From assembly GCF_029531845.1 (NCBI RefSeq), contig NZ_JAMBPV010000001.1, positions 434,001 through 498,000 on the forward strand: a DNA stretch of 64,000 bases, given 5' to 3'. The stretch's first letter is position 1, and each line of letters opens with the position of its first letter. Both the position numbers and the translations under genes were made by a program. A model generated the notes under the pieces. It was not told the origin of the DNA. It did not search any database and was given only the letters and a program-made list of their open reading frames with translations. Shown in pieces: positions 1 to 8,528 of the stretch. Origin of the DNA: Staphylococcus equorum. Its GTDB lineage: Bacteria > Bacillota > Bacilli > Staphylococcales > Staphylococcaceae.

Positions 1-1
1 T

Positions 2-172
2 AAGGCGCACAATTTTCAAACAAGTTTATTGCAAGAAGAAGCACGAGGCAAAGATTATCAATTAAATTTAATACTTATACATTCACAAGATCATTTAATG
101 AATGCACTAACGATAAAAGATATGGCAAATGAAATTATCGATATTTATCTAGAAATTAAAGAAAAAAGATAG
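2..172 (+). CDS. PTS lactose/cellobiose-family IIA component (3' fragment)
   Basis: Only the last 56 codons are in the window. The reading frame starts upstream of base 1 and ends at TAG 170-172. The peptide carries AHNFQTSLLQEEARG, then HSQDHLMNA and DMANEIIDIY near the C terminus, the conserved pattern of the cytosolic IIA domain of lactose/cellobiose PTS systems. That domain is an all-helical trimer which relays phosphate from HPr to IIB on a histidine; HSQDH probably contains the site. The next gene starts 12 bp downstream and encodes a 6-phospho-glycosidase, so this is the end of a beta-glucoside or cellobiose uptake operon. Family assignment is firm; the sugar is inferred from the neighbour. 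Confidence 0.85.
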   Translation, partial: KAHNFQTSLLQEEARGKDYQLNLILIHSQDHLMNALTIKDMANEIIDIYLEIKEKR

Positions 173-184
173 GAGAGAACTTTT

Positions 185-1564
185 ATGAAAATTACTTTTC
201 CAAAAGACTTTTGGTGGGGCAGTGCGGCAAGTGCGACACAAACTGAAGGAACGAAATCTATGACTGAACAATCCATATGGGATTATTGGTATGAACAAGA
301 ACCAAATCGATTTTATGATAATGTAGGACCAGATATCACATCGAATTTTTATAACACATATAAAGAAGATATTAAACTTATGAAAGAAACAGGGCATAAT
401 TCGTTCCGTTTATCCATTTCTTGGACAAGGATGATAAATCAAGAAACAGGAAACACAAATGAAAATGCAGTTGAATTTTATAATAATGTCATTAATGAAT
501 TAATAGCTAATGACATTGAGCCTTTTGTTAATTTATATCATTTTGATATGCCCATGAAACAACAAAATAAAGGCGGTTTTGAATCAAGAGAAGTCGTCGA
601 AAATTATGTTGATTATGCACAAAAATGCTTTGATTTATATGGTGATAGAGTGAAAAAATGGTTTACGTTTAACGAGCCAATTGTGCCAGTTGAAGGAGGG
701 TATTTATATAATTTCCATTATCCTGATATAAATGATGCTAAAAGAGGTTTTCAATATGCTTTTAATACGATATTAGCAAATGCTAAAACGATTAAGTTAT
801 TTAAAGAGAAAAACTATAATGGAGAAATAGGAATAGTCTTGAACTTAACGCCATCTTATCCAAGAAGTGAAAATGAGGAAGACAAAAAAGCTGCATCAAT
901 AGCAGATTTATTCTTTAATAAGAGTTTTCTAGATCCTGCTACAAAAGGTGTTTTTCCAGAACAATTAGTAGAAATGATCAAAGAACACGATTTATTGCCT
1001 TTTTATAAAGGTGAAGATTTGGAAATCATAAAACGTAATACAGTAGACTTATTAGGTGTAAATTATTACTTGCCTCGACGTGTTAAAGTTAAAGAGAGTT
1101 TACCTAATCCTAATTCGCCGTTCACCCCAGAATTTTATTTTGATAATTATGAAATGCCAGGCAGAAAAATGAATCCTTATAGAGGTTGGGAAATTTACCC
1201 TAAAGGCATCTATGATATCATGAAAAACTTACAAAATAACTATGGTAATATTACTTCATTTATTTCTGAAAATGGAATGGGTGTCGAGAATGAAGCAAGG
1301 TTTATAGAAAATAACCAAATTCAAGATGATTATAGAATCAATTTTCTGAAAGATCATTTGTATTGGCTAAATAAAGCAATTAAAGAAGGTGCAAATTGTA
1401 AAGGTTACCATATGTGGACATTTATGGATAATTGGTCTTGGATGAATGCTTATAAAAATAGATATGGATTTGCTTCTGTGGACATTAAGACGCAAGCACG
1501 TACAATTAAAAAGAGTGGGTACTGGTTTAAAAAATTATCAGAAGAAAATATGTTTGAATTATAA
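185..1564 (+). CDS. 6-phospho-beta-glucosidase, glycoside hydrolase family 1
   Basis: Cytosolic retaining glycosidase that would cleave the phosphorylated disaccharide delivered by the PTS into glucose 6-phosphate and an aglycone or glucose. The 459-residue protein has normal GH1 length. The N terminus FPKDFWWGSAASATQTEG is the usual GH1 opening. TFNEP (acid/base Glu about residue 164) and SENG (nucleophile Glu about residue 362) are both present, and WTFMDNWSWMNAY matches the C-terminal aglycone-binding region. The ATG follows AGGAGAG with a good spacer. It lies between a PTS IIA gene and a PRD-type PTS regulator, which supports a beta-glucoside or cellobiose operon. Whether it prefers 6-phosphoglucosides or 6-phosphogalactosides cannot be settled by eye. 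Confidence 0.9.
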   Translation: MKITFPKDFWWGSAASATQTEGTKSMTEQSIWDYWYEQEPNRFYDNVGPDITSNFYNTYKEDIKLMKETGHNSFRLSISWTRMINQETGNTNENAVEFYNNVINELIANDIEPFVNLYHFDMPMKQQNKGGFESREVVENYVDYAQKCFDLYGDRVKKWFTFNEPIVPVEGGYLYNFHYPDINDAKRGFQYAFNTILANAKTIKLFKEKNYNGEIGIVLNLTPSYPRSENEEDKKAASIADLFFNKSFLDPATKGVFPEQLVEMIKEHDLLPFYKGEDLEIIKRNTVDLLGVNYYLPRRVKVKESLPNPNSPFTPEFYFDNYEMPGRKMNPYRGWEIYPKGIYDIMKNLQNNYGNITSFISENGMGVENEARFIENNQIQDDYRINFLKDHLYWLNKAIKEGANCKGYHMWTFMDNWSWMNAYKNRYGFASVDIKTQARTIKKSGYWFKKLSEENMFEL

Positions 1565-1606
1565 TATATATTCAATACTAAAGTGTAAGGTAATTGGAGT
1601 GAGGGA

Positions 1607-3496
1607 ATGAACAAAAGAACTTTAAAGATTATACGGCTTATGTATAATTATTCAAGCACCTATATTTCTGGAGAGTTTATAGGTAAAAGTTTGAGTGTTT
1701 CTCCTAGAACTGTTAGAAATGATTTGAAAGAATTAAATGAATCAGAAAAAGAATTCGGGTTTCATATTTTTTCTAAAAAATCAGTGGGATATAAATTGAT
1801 AATTAAAAACAAAGAGAAATTCAATTTATTTCTAAATGACCAATATTTAAAAGATGAGCTTCTGAATTTTAATAATCAAGATAGTAGGGTCAGATATATA
1901 TTTAGTAAATTACTTGTATTGGATAACTATGTAAAGATTGATGATTTAAGTGAGCGAATGTTTGTAAGTGATACTACTATAAAGAAAGACTTGAAAATGA
2001 TACGGGGGCAGCTAGAAAAACATGATTTAAATCTTATAACAAGCCCATATCACGGGTTGAAAATAGATGGACATGAATTTCAGAAAAGATATGCAATTGC
2101 CGAATTTTTATTAGATCCGTTATCTATGGATGAGTTTTTTGATAGTGAAGAAATAAATTTACTTAAAAATAAAATTATCGGAATAATCAATCGATTTAAA
2201 ATTACAATACCTGATGTAAAATTAGAAAATTTAGTTGTTCACATTTATATAGCGCTGTTTAGGGTTGAACATAAACTAATTATTAAAGATGAAGGAAATA
2301 TATTTAATGACTATACGAAAACGAGTGATGATGTTAATCAATTTTTTAAACAATTAGTAGAAATGATAGAATGTAATTTTAAAATCCAATTACCTACTAA
2401 AGAAAAACAATATATTTGGGCACATATATTAACATCAGGCCTAATTTCTGAAAATGCTAATATTCATGAAAATAGGGAACTAAATACGTTGATTAAGCAT
2501 ATTTTAAGAAGAATAAAACAAGTCTTTCACTTAGATTTAACGGACGAAGAAGAATTGAGAAATAATCTAAGTTTACATTTATCTACTTCTATTACTAGAT
2601 ATAAATATAAAATGAATATCCGAAACCCACTTTTAGCAGAAATTAAAAAAAACTATCCATTTTCATTTGATATCGCTTTAGTTGGAAGTAAAGTGATTGA
2701 AGAAGTGTATAAAATAAGGATTTCTGAAAGTGAAATAGGCTACCTAGCTTTACATTTTGAACTTGCTTTGAAGAAACCTAACAATTTGGATAATAAGATT
2801 AATACAACAATTGTTTGTGCCTCTGGTTTAGCTAGTTCACAGCTAATAAAATATAAATTAATTGAAAACTTTAGTAACGAAATAAAGACAACCAATTCAT
2901 TACAATTGTATGAATTAAGTGAGAATAAATTGCAAGGAACAGATTTAATAATATCAACCATTCCTTTGGAAAAAGACTTCTCTGCGCCTGTCATTTATGT
3001 GAATACAATTTTAAGTGATGTAGATATTTTAAACCTGAAAAAATTTATAGATAACTACCATGTAGATCAAAAAGAAAAATTGATTGAACTTTTTGCTATT
3101 AAAAGTAATATTGAAAGCAAAGATGAGTTATTGTCAGAAATTGAGCATGATTTAAAAGAATTACATTATATAAAGTCAGACTTTTTTGATAAGGTTAATG
3201 AACGAGAAGAAGTAGCTACAACGGCTTATGGTAACCTTATCGCTGTTCCTCACCCCGTCACGCCTTCTGCTAAAAAGTCTTTTATTTATATAGTTAAATT
3301 AGATAAACCCATTCAATGGGGGAACAAAGATGTTCAACTTGTTTTTTGTTTAGGTTTAAAATCACAAACAACAGTTGATATGGAACCTATTTTCAAAAGA
3401 ATAAGTCATATTATCAATGATTTTAGTTTAGTAGTAGAATTACTAAATCAGCCAGACGAAAAAAATTTAAAGGACACGTACTTTGATATTTATTAA
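1607..3496 (+). CDS. LicR/MtlR-like PRD transcriptional activator with PTS IIB and IIA domains
   Basis: A 629-residue PTS-controlled transcription factor. Residues 1-60 form a DeoR/HTH_11-type helix-turn-helix and about 85-150 a second Mga-like one. Two PRD domains span roughly 185-400. A IIB-like domain begins around TTIVCASGLASSQ, with its cysteine at residue 404. The C-terminal fructose/mannitol-type IIA domain holds the phosphorylatable histidine of NLIAVPHP at residue 549. Family members activate the adjacent sugar operon and are set by HPr- and IIB-dependent phosphorylation of PRD, IIB and IIA histidines or cysteine. It sits 42 bp after the GH1 gene in the same direction, so it probably controls the beta-glucoside operon. 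BglG-type antitermination is unlikely because there is no CAT RNA-binding domain. Confidence 0.87.
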   Translation: MNKRTLKIIRLMYNYSSTYISGEFIGKSLSVSPRTVRNDLKELNESEKEFGFHIFSKKSVGYKLIIKNKEKFNLFLNDQYLKDELLNFNNQDSRVRYIFSKLLVLDNYVKIDDLSERMFVSDTTIKKDLKMIRGQLEKHDLNLITSPYHGLKIDGHEFQKRYAIAEFLLDPLSMDEFFDSEEINLLKNKIIGIINRFKITIPDVKLENLVVHIYIALFRVEHKLIIKDEGNIFNDYTKTSDDVNQFFKQLVEMIECNFKIQLPTKEKQYIWAHILTSGLISENANIHENRELNTLIKHILRRIKQVFHLDLTDEEELRNNLSLHLSTSITRYKYKMNIRNPLLAEIKKNYPFSFDIALVGSKVIEEVYKIRISESEIGYLALHFELALKKPNNLDNKINTTIVCASGLASSQLIKYKLIENFSNEIKTTNSLQLYELSENKLQGTDLIISTIPLEKDFSAPVIYVNTILSDVDILNLKKFIDNYHVDQKEKLIELFAIKSNIESKDELLSEIEHDLKELHYIKSDFFDKVNEREEVATTAYGNLIAVPHPVTPSAKKSFIYIVKLDKPIQWGNKDVQLVFCLGLKSQTTVDMEPIFKRISHIINDFSLVVELLNQPDEKNLKDTYFDIY

Positions 3497-3518
3497 TTAT
3501 GAATTTTAAATAATATAA

Positions 3519-3550
3519 AAGGTCTGGGCTTTGAGCTCCAGACCTTCTTT
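3519..3550. terminator. Bidirectional terminator between the PRD regulator and the ldcB-like gene
   Basis: A perfect 9-bp stem (AAGGTCTGG / CCAGACCTT) with a 10-nt loop, followed by TCTTT on the plus strand and by an A/T-rich tract on the other. It separates two convergent genes. Confidence 0.8.
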
Positions 3551-3567
3551 AATATCATTACAAATAG

Positions 3568-4182
3568 TTATACTAAATTAAAATATTCTTCAACAGTAAG
3601 GTTTTGATTTGTTATTTTTACTGCGTCTTCTTTTCCTAGATATCTTAAATGCCATGGCTCGTACATAAACCCTGTGATATGTTCTTTGCCTTTAGGATAA
3701 CGTATGATAAACCCATAATTGTGGGCATTATCTTGGAGCCATTTGCTTTCTTTCGTATATTGAAACTGTTCTTTTATAGATTCATCTAGTCCTGGAGAAG
3801 CGACGTCAAAGGCTAACCCTGTCTGATGTTCAGAATAACCCGGCTCAGCGCTATAAGTTTTAGCTTTCTTTAACCCATCACGATTAACGTAGATGTAGAA
3901 TAAACGTGACTGTTTGAAATAAGATCTAAAACCACTAATAATAATTAATTGAAAACCCTGCTTGTCAGCATCATTAATCATCTGATTTAAAGCTGTGTTA
4001 GCTTCTTTTTTGGGAAAAGGCATATAAAGTGGACTAACTTTATATGCTCTATTTACAATAATGTGATTATTTATGTAATATGCACCATTCTTTTTAATAA
4101 TGGTATTAGGAGCGTCTTTTTTCTTATTCGTTAATAAATATAAAGTCACGAGTATAACTACAGCTGGTATTAATTTTTTCAT
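3568..4182 (-). CDS. LdcB/VanY-family D,D- or L,D-carboxypeptidase (peptidase M15B)
   Basis: A 204-residue membrane-anchored cell-wall peptidase. Residues 4-18 form an uncleaved signal-anchor. The M15B metal site is intact: SGFRSYFKQS, then SEHQTGLAFDV (zinc His 119 and Asp 126) and EPWHLRYLG (Glu 175 and His 178). The family removes the terminal D-Ala from muropeptide stems, either from pentapeptides (VanY/DacB) or from tetrapeptides (LdcB). The reading cannot separate these. The ATG follows AAAGGTGA. It lies 12 bp downstream of the TspO-like gene on the same strand, so the two are probably co-transcribed. Nothing nearby suggests glycopeptide resistance (no vanH, A or X). Confidence 0.85.
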   Translation of the reverse strand: MKKLIPAVVILVTLYLLTNKKKDAPNTIIKKNGAYYINNHIIVNRAYKVSPLYMPFPKKEANTALNQMINDADKQGFQLIIISGFRSYFKQSRLFYIYVNRDGLKKAKTYSAEPGYSEHQTGLAFDVASPGLDESIKEQFQYTKESKWLQDNAHNYGFIIRYPKGKEHITGFMYEPWHLRYLGKEDAVKITNQNLTVEEYFNLV

Positions 4183-4194
4183 ATAATCACCTTT

Positions 4195-4659
4195 TTAATT
4201 AGACTTTTTATTTAATAAACAAAAACTACTGTTTGTATATATTTCATAGATACTCCATATCAAATGGAGCTCTAAGCAGAAACGGAAAACTTTTTTACTT
4301 TTGACAATCGATTTAATACTAAACGCAATAAATATAAATTGAACTATTTTTAATAAGAGCGCGCTCAAAAGGGACTGATATTTAAAAAGCGTTATATACC
4401 AGAGACTTTGTGTTATTAATTGCCCAGTGTAAGCTAAAAAGAACTTTTGATTTTTATGTAAGTGCAAAAACGACAAAGGGAGCGCTGAGATAGTATTTAT
4501 AATGAGCCATATTATAGGTAGAAATAAACTGTCCATCATTTTTTTAGGTTTTAAAAGTTTTTCATATTTTTCCTCATTGTTTCTTATAGAAAGATCAGAA
4601 ACCTGAAAAATCACAAGCGAGGGATAAAAAAGCTTTAATAATAGTATGAATATTTTCAA
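4195..4659 (-). CDS. TspO/MBR-like integral membrane protein
   Basis: A 154-residue hydrophobic protein with about five membrane segments. Several spaced features match the TspO/MBR (tryptophan-rich sensory protein) family: YEKLLKPKK before helix 2, LFLPIIWLIIN, then YTGQLITQSLWYI, and a final LIWSIYEIYTNSSFCLLN block near the C terminus. Length and helix number fit. The family binds porphyrins or other tetrapyrroles, but its bacterial role is poorly defined. The conserved Pro-Pro after KPxW is missing, so this is a divergent member and the call rests on pattern memory. It is followed 12 bp later by the LdcB/VanY-like gene on the same strand. Confidence 0.6.
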   Translation of the reverse strand: MKIFILLLKLFYPSLVIFQVSDLSIRNNEEKYEKLLKPKKMMDSLFLPIIWLIINTISALPLSFLHLHKNQKFFLAYTGQLITQSLWYITLFKYQSLLSALLLKIVQFIFIAFSIKSIVKSKKVFRFCLELHLIWSIYEIYTNSSFCLLNKKSN

Positions 4660-4786
4660 ATAATCAGTCCTTTTGTTATTTAAAATATAAAGGGTTTCAT
4701 TTTAGGATAAGTCAAAAACTTACTAATTCATAATATAAACACTTTCTTATTTAGAATGTTTAGCGTTCTTTTTTTGTCTAGAAAAA

Positions 4787-4835
4787 TAAAAATCCAGAAA
4801 CCTACTCTAATCAAGTAAGCTTTCTGGATTTTTAA
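4787..4835. terminator. Terminator downstream of the poly-gamma-glutamate hydrolase-like gene
   Basis: AAAAATCCAGAAA pairs with TTTCTGGATTTTT across a short loop. The stem is AT-flanked on both sides, so it can act in either direction. It lies at the end of the leftward gene that stops at 4839. Confidence 0.75.
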
Positions 4836-4838
4836 TTA

Positions 4839-5585
4839 CTAGTCTTTTGTTGTTTGCTCTTTCACGCCTTTTGTGACAGCTTCAGCAAAGTCGTAGATGG
4901 ACTGTTTATAGTCATTTGTATTTTCTCTTGTGGAGCGACCAAGGTCATCGTCATCAAAAAATGCCTTGCGATATTCTGTTGAAATCTCAAGTTGAACACC
5001 TGAGCCCGTATCATTTTTATTAATAATATTTTGGCTGGAATCTCCATTTACATAATTCGGGCTATTTTCAACATTAAAATCTTCTTTTTCTAATTCTTTA
5101 CGAATAGAGTTGGCCATATCTTTATCTTTACCACCAATATAGACCACTTTTTTATCTTCTTGAATGCCGTGAATGGACACCGTTTCATCAGATTTGCTGG
5201 TCATGTCTTTTAATTTGGGATCATCAAAGCGTGTCGAAGTAATATGCAATTTAGCATTATTTGATTTTAATAAACCTTCAAAACTATATAGATTAAAGTT
5301 ACCTTTTTTAGAAATAATTTTTGCCAATTCAGAAGTGCCGGGCTCAATGCCGCCACCATGAATGGCAGTAACTAATATATCTTTATTATTTGTTGTTTTT
5401 GTATTGAGTTGCCAATCGCGATTTTCCTTATTATCGGCTTTCAGTTCTTCAAAATTCTTATAATAATCTTGATTTTGAGGCTCGTCGTTTTTCCACACAT
5501 ATAAAAAATATAAAGAAAGTAAAATAGCGGCAACGATAGCTAACATAATCAAATAGTATAAATACAAGTGGAAGATTCTTTTCAT
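4839..5585 (-). CDS. Poly-gamma-glutamate hydrolase family protein (DUF867/PghP-like), membrane-anchored
   Basis: A 248-residue protein with an N-terminal membrane anchor (residues about 10-30) and an extracellular domain. The domain shows AIHGGGIEPGTSELA, SFEG, SIHG, VYIGGKD and GVQLEIS, the series of histidine and glutamate motifs of zinc-dependent poly-gamma-glutamate hydrolases (PghP/YmaC type). Such enzymes cut gamma-glutamyl polymers in phage-derived or cell-surface settings. The substrate here is unknown. A paralogue with the same motifs is at 61557-62291. The upstream start has TCCTGT (ACAGGAG on the coding strand) placed correctly. It appears monocistronic. Confidence 0.78.
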   Translation of the reverse strand: MKRIFHLYLYYLIMLAIVAAILLSLYFLYVWKNDEPQNQDYYKNFEELKADNKENRDWQLNTKTTNNKDILVTAIHGGGIEPGTSELAKIISKKGNFNLYSFEGLLKSNNAKLHITSTRFDDPKLKDMTSKSDETVSIHGIQEDKKVVYIGGKDKDMANSIRKELEKEDFNVENSPNYVNGDSSQNIINKNDTGSGVQLEISTEYRKAFFDDDDLGRSTRENTNDYKQSIYDFAEAVTKGVKEQTTKD

Positions 5586-5764
5586 AATTGTCTCCTGTAA
5601 TACATATTTAGTGGCTATAAAAGTATAACAAATTTAATAGGTTATACAGGTTATGTGTTGATTACAATTGCATTACTTACTACTTAATAGTCATTTACAA
5701 TTGAGGTAGGGGCATGTGTTTATGCCGTAGACCATATGTCATAATGAGTTACAATGCTGTGGAA

Positions 5765-6139
5765 TTATATTTCTTTAACCGCGAAATAATTATTTTCTGC
5801 ATCTGCAAAATTAAAGACTCTGCCCATAGGTAAATCCATAATATCTCCGACTGTATTTTGTTTCGATTTCAATCGATTATATAAGTTATCGAATTGTGTT
5901 GTTGCGAAAATCAATGAAGGTGTTGCTGTACTGACACCCATCTCCATTTCCTCAACTTTAGTCTTGTCTTGCAATACAATGGCAGTTTGAGCAGTGTCTT
6001 CTGGAAGTAGTTTGACGACGCGCATACCCATTTCCTCGCCATCATCTGCTACTACAAAGTCTAAATTTTCTGTCCAAAATTCAATCGCTTTATCGTGATC
6101 ATATACGTATATCATAACTTCATCTAATTTTTTAATCAT
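5765..6139 (-). CDS. VOC (glyoxalase/bleomycin resistance/dioxygenase) family protein
   Basis: A 124-residue single-domain VOC protein built of two beta-alpha-beta-beta-beta modules. The opening IKKLDEVMIYVYDHDKAIEFW and the ending FNFADAENNYFAVKEI are typical. The start is placed at 6139 because GAAGGAG lies 7 nt upstream; an in-frame Met 12 codons further out lacks a site. Metal-ligand positions are not convincing, so no reaction is proposed. Related small staphylococcal proteins are annotated only as VOC family. It is a single gene, divergent from hypR and separated from it by about 190 bp. Confidence 0.75.
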   Translation of the reverse strand: MIKKLDEVMIYVYDHDKAIEFWTENLDFVVADDGEEMGMRVVKLLPEDTAQTAIVLQDKTKVEEMEMGVSTATPSLIFATTQFDNLYNRLKSKQNTVGDIMDLPMGRVFNFADAENNYFAVKEI

Positions 6140-6299
6140 TGCGCCATCTCCTTCATTGTTTATCTTACCTTGCACATAAGTATATTAAATATATTCAGTA
6201 ATGCAAAATAATAGCATTGTTGGATATCTACCATTTTAATAGGGAATATAGCTATTATAAGCAAATAACTTTCGAGAAATTTCAATACATGATTTAATG

Positions 6300-6320
6300 T
6301 AATTGTAAAAGTTACAATTA
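6300..6320. promoter_or_regulatory. Perfect 9-3-9 palindrome, candidate HypR operator
   Basis: TAATTGTAA-AAG-TTACAATTA lies 12 nt before the hypR start codon. Rrf2 proteins bind such inverted repeats, and S. aureus HypR is known to repress its own operon through an inverted repeat in this position. Binding here is inferred. Confidence 0.7.
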
Positions 6321-6332
6321 AAGGTGATGTGA

Positions 6333-6767
6333 ATGAATTTAGAGTTTAATATAGCAGTTCATCTTCTAACATTTCTAGTTAAGCATTCAGACGCGCGTTA
6401 TAGTAGTGGGTCGTTATCAGAGCGGATATGCATTAACCCAGTGCAATTACGCAGGGTGACAAGAAAGTTAAATAATCAACACTACCTAGATGCTAGTAGA
6501 GGGAAGTATGGTGGTTATCAAGCAAATGAAGCGACCGCCGATGTTAATCTGGCAGACTTATTTGAATTATTTAATGAGGAAAGATCAGATGGACGTATAT
6601 TTACAGGTGATGAAGGTAGCGATTGTGAGATTTCCAGGGAAATAGGAACCACGATGTCTAAGTTTCAGCAAAAAGAAAATGATATATTAATTAATTATTA
6701 TAAAAGTGTAACGATTACTGATGTATTAGACGATGTATTGAAGGAGGATATTCATGAGACAATTTGA
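6333..6767 (+). CDS. hypR: HypR-like Rrf2-family redox-sensing repressor
   Basis: A 144-residue Rrf2 winged-helix regulator. The N-terminal helix-turn-helix includes SLSERICINPVQLRRV, and the wing is RGKYGGYQ. It lacks the three clustered cysteines of Fe-S Rrf2 proteins. Instead it has Cys33 and Cys98, closely matching Cys33 and Cys99 of S. aureus HypR, which form an intersubunit disulfide on hypochlorite stress and control merA. The stop overlaps the start of the next gene, merA (6754), so the two are translationally coupled. A perfect palindrome lies just upstream. By homology it is an autorepressor that responds to reactive chlorine or thiol oxidation. Confidence 0.83.
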   Translation: MNLEFNIAVHLLTFLVKHSDARYSSGSLSERICINPVQLRRVTRKLNNQHYLDASRGKYGGYQANEATADVNLADLFELFNEERSDGRIFTGDEGSDCEISREIGTTMSKFQQKENDILINYYKSVTITDVLDDVLKEDIHETI

Positions 6768-8076
6768 TTTAGTGATTATAGGGTTTGGTAAAGGTGGCAA
6801 AACATTAGCGAAATTTGCTTCGGCACAAGGTAAAAAAGTAGCGGTCATTGAGAAGTCTAAAGCGATGTATGGTGGTACTTGTATCAATGTGGGTTGTATT
6901 CCTTCAAAAACGCTTGTTCACGAAGGTCTAACTCATAATGATTTCAACAAAGCATTTTCTAGAAAAAAAGATGTGGTAGATGCGTTAAATAGTAAAAATT
7001 ATCATAATCTTGCAGATGATAATAATATTGAAGTATTGGATTATACTGCGAAATTCAAATCTAACAATGAAGTGAACTTATTAAATGACAATGGTGATGT
7101 AGTGGAAACATTGCATGCGGAAGACGTTGTTATTAATACTGGTGCAATGTCAGTAATTCCGCCAATAACAGGTGTTGAAAGTTCTCAACATTTATATGAT
7201 TCTGCTGGGATTATGAGTTTGGATTTTCAACCTAAACAATTAGTTATCATTGGTGCTGGCTATATTGCTTTAGAATTTGCATCTATGTTTGCTAATTTCG
7301 GCACACAAGTGACTATACTTGAACGTGGTAATGATATTATGACTAAGGAAGATAAAGATATAGTTACAGAAGTTAAAAAAGATTTAGCTACTAAAGGCGT
7401 AAATATCATATACAATGTGAATACAGAACGTTTTGAAGATGCTGAATCTGGAACTATTGTGCATACATCTAATGGAGATTATGAAGCGGATGCAGTCCTT
7501 TTAGCAACTGGTCGTAAGCCAAATGTGGATTTAGATTTAGACAACACGAATGTAACGCTTGGTAAACATGGAGAAATTAAAGTGAATGAATACCTCCAAA
7601 CGGATGCACCACACGTTTATGCAATGGGTGATGTTAAAGGAGGTATGCAATTCACATATATCTCTTTAGATGACTTTAGGATTGTTAAAGACCAACTCTT
7701 TGGAACGGGTGCACGTTCTACTGAAAATAGAGGCGCTGTACCTTATACAGTATTTATTGATCCGCCAATGGCACGTGTAGGTTTGACTGGTGAAGAAGCT
7801 AAAAATGAAGGCTATAATGTGATAGAAAATGCACTTCCAGTTAACGCTATTCCTAGACATAAAGTGAATAATGACCCAAGAGGCTTGTTTAAAGTAGTAG
7901 TGAATAAAGATACGGAAACAATACTTGGAGCAACATTATATGGGTTAGAATCAGAAGAAATTATTAATGTATTAAAATTAGCAATAGATCAGAAATTAAA
8001 CTATAAGGTATTGAAAGATAATATTTATACACATCCAACGATGGTTGAATCATTTAATGATTTATTCGATATATAA
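6754..8076 (+). CDS. merA: MerA/RclA-type FAD disulfide reductase (hypothiocyanous acid/hypochlorite defence)
   Basis: A 440-residue class I pyridine nucleotide-disulfide oxidoreductase. It has the FAD-binding IIGFGKGG near the N terminus, the redox pair GGTCINVGCIPSKT with Cys43 and Cys48, the NAD(P)H-binding IIGAGYIALEFAS, the second FAD motif VYAMGDV, and the C-terminal dimerisation domain ending with HPTMVESF. It lacks the N-terminal heavy-metal domain and C-terminal Cys pair of true mercuric reductases, and no mer operon is present. Linkage and overlap with the HypR-type regulator identify it with staphylococcal MerA, which protects against HOCl and reduces hypothiocyanous acid using NAD(P)H. 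Confidence 0.88.
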   Translation: MRQFDLVIIGFGKGGKTLAKFASAQGKKVAVIEKSKAMYGGTCINVGCIPSKTLVHEGLTHNDFNKAFSRKKDVVDALNSKNYHNLADDNNIEVLDYTAKFKSNNEVNLLNDNGDVVETLHAEDVVINTGAMSVIPPITGVESSQHLYDSAGIMSLDFQPKQLVIIGAGYIALEFASMFANFGTQVTILERGNDIMTKEDKDIVTEVKKDLATKGVNIIYNVNTERFEDAESGTIVHTSNGDYEADAVLLATGRKPNVDLDLDNTNVTLGKHGEIKVNEYLQTDAPHVYAMGDVKGGMQFTYISLDDFRIVKDQLFGTGARSTENRGAVPYTVFIDPPMARVGLTGEEAKNEGYNVIENALPVNAIPRHKVNNDPRGLFKVVVNKDTETILGATLYGLESEEIINVLKLAIDQKLNYKVLKDNIYTHPTMVESFNDLFDI

Positions 8077-8091
8077 TAGTATAGAAATTAT

Positions 8092-8133
8092 AAAAGGTGA
8101 AAGACTCCATATAGGGAATCTTTCACCTTTTTA
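8092..8133 (+). terminator. Terminator of hypR-merA
   Basis: AAAAGGTGAAAGA and TCTTTCACCTTTTT form a long stem 15 bp after the merA stop, ending in a T tract. It also suits the convergent small gene at 8147-8323. Confidence 0.82.
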
Positions 8134-8146
8134 CATACAATAAATA

Positions 8147-8323
8147 TTAGGTCATTGCCATAATAATAACACCTATAAGGCCAAAAAGGCCGAAAACTAA
8201 TGACATCACACCGAAACTAATCAAACTTTGTTTTTTACTCGTGTCACCTTTTTTTGAAAGGCGTTTATTTAAACCTAGCAGTACAACACCAAGGATAATA
8301 AGTAATATTGAACCATAGAACAT
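8147..8323 (-). CDS. 58-residue small membrane protein
   Basis: A short ORF running from ATG (complement of 8321-8323) to TAA at 8147. It has a strong G-rich site (GGGGGG) 8 nt before the ATG. The peptide begins MFYGSILLIILG and has two hydrophobic segments, about residues 4-18 and 36-56, separated by a basic, polar loop (LNKRLSKKGDTSKKQ). This is a clear two-helix membrane protein with no recognised family. A GGGTAA element upstream resembles a sigma-B -10 box (see the promoter entry). It is probably real, given the ribosome site, codon pattern and terminator context. Confidence 0.65.
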   Translation of the reverse strand: MFYGSILLIILGVVLLGLNKRLSKKGDTSKKQSLISFGVMSLVFGLFGLIGVIIMAMT

Positions 8324-8376
8324 TTTGCGTCCCCCCTAAATTATATTTATCACGTTTGAATATCTTTATTATGTAT

Positions 8377-8403
8377 TTACCCGGTAAATGATGTGAACTA
8401 ACT
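8377..8403 (-). promoter_or_regulatory. Weak candidate sigma-B promoter for the 58-residue membrane protein
   Basis: On the minus strand GTTAGT, 14 nt and GGGTAA lie about 55 bp upstream of the ATG. The -10 matches the sigma-B consensus well but the -35 matches only GTT. It is recorded because the same -10 occurs in the better site at 28517. Confidence 0.3.
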
Positions 8404-8466
8404 CAATATACCATGCACAGTTCAATTATAGGTAGTGTTTTTCCTGAAGATTAAATAAGCAAAAAT

Positions 8467-8513
8467 AAAAGATGAGTATACTGTTTCAAAGTTAACAGTG
8501 ATACTCATCTTTT
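8467..8513 (-). terminator. Terminator downstream of the 74-residue gene
   Basis: AAAAGATGAGTAT pairs with ATACTCATCTTTT, with additional ACTGTT/AACAGT pairing inside. It lies just beyond the leftward gene ending at 8529 and reads into T residues on that strand. Confidence 0.8.
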
Positions 8514-8528
8514 GGAGTGTAATCAATA

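Noticed and set aside
3568-4182. VanY vancomycin-resistance gene
   Set aside because: Motifs are general to M15B carboxypeptidases and there are no vanH, vanA or vanX neighbours; a wall-recycling enzyme is more likely.
6754-8076. Mercuric reductase
   Set aside because: The N-terminal metal-binding domain and the C-terminal cysteine pair are missing, and there is no merR, merT or merP. The HypR link fits the hypohalous-acid role.
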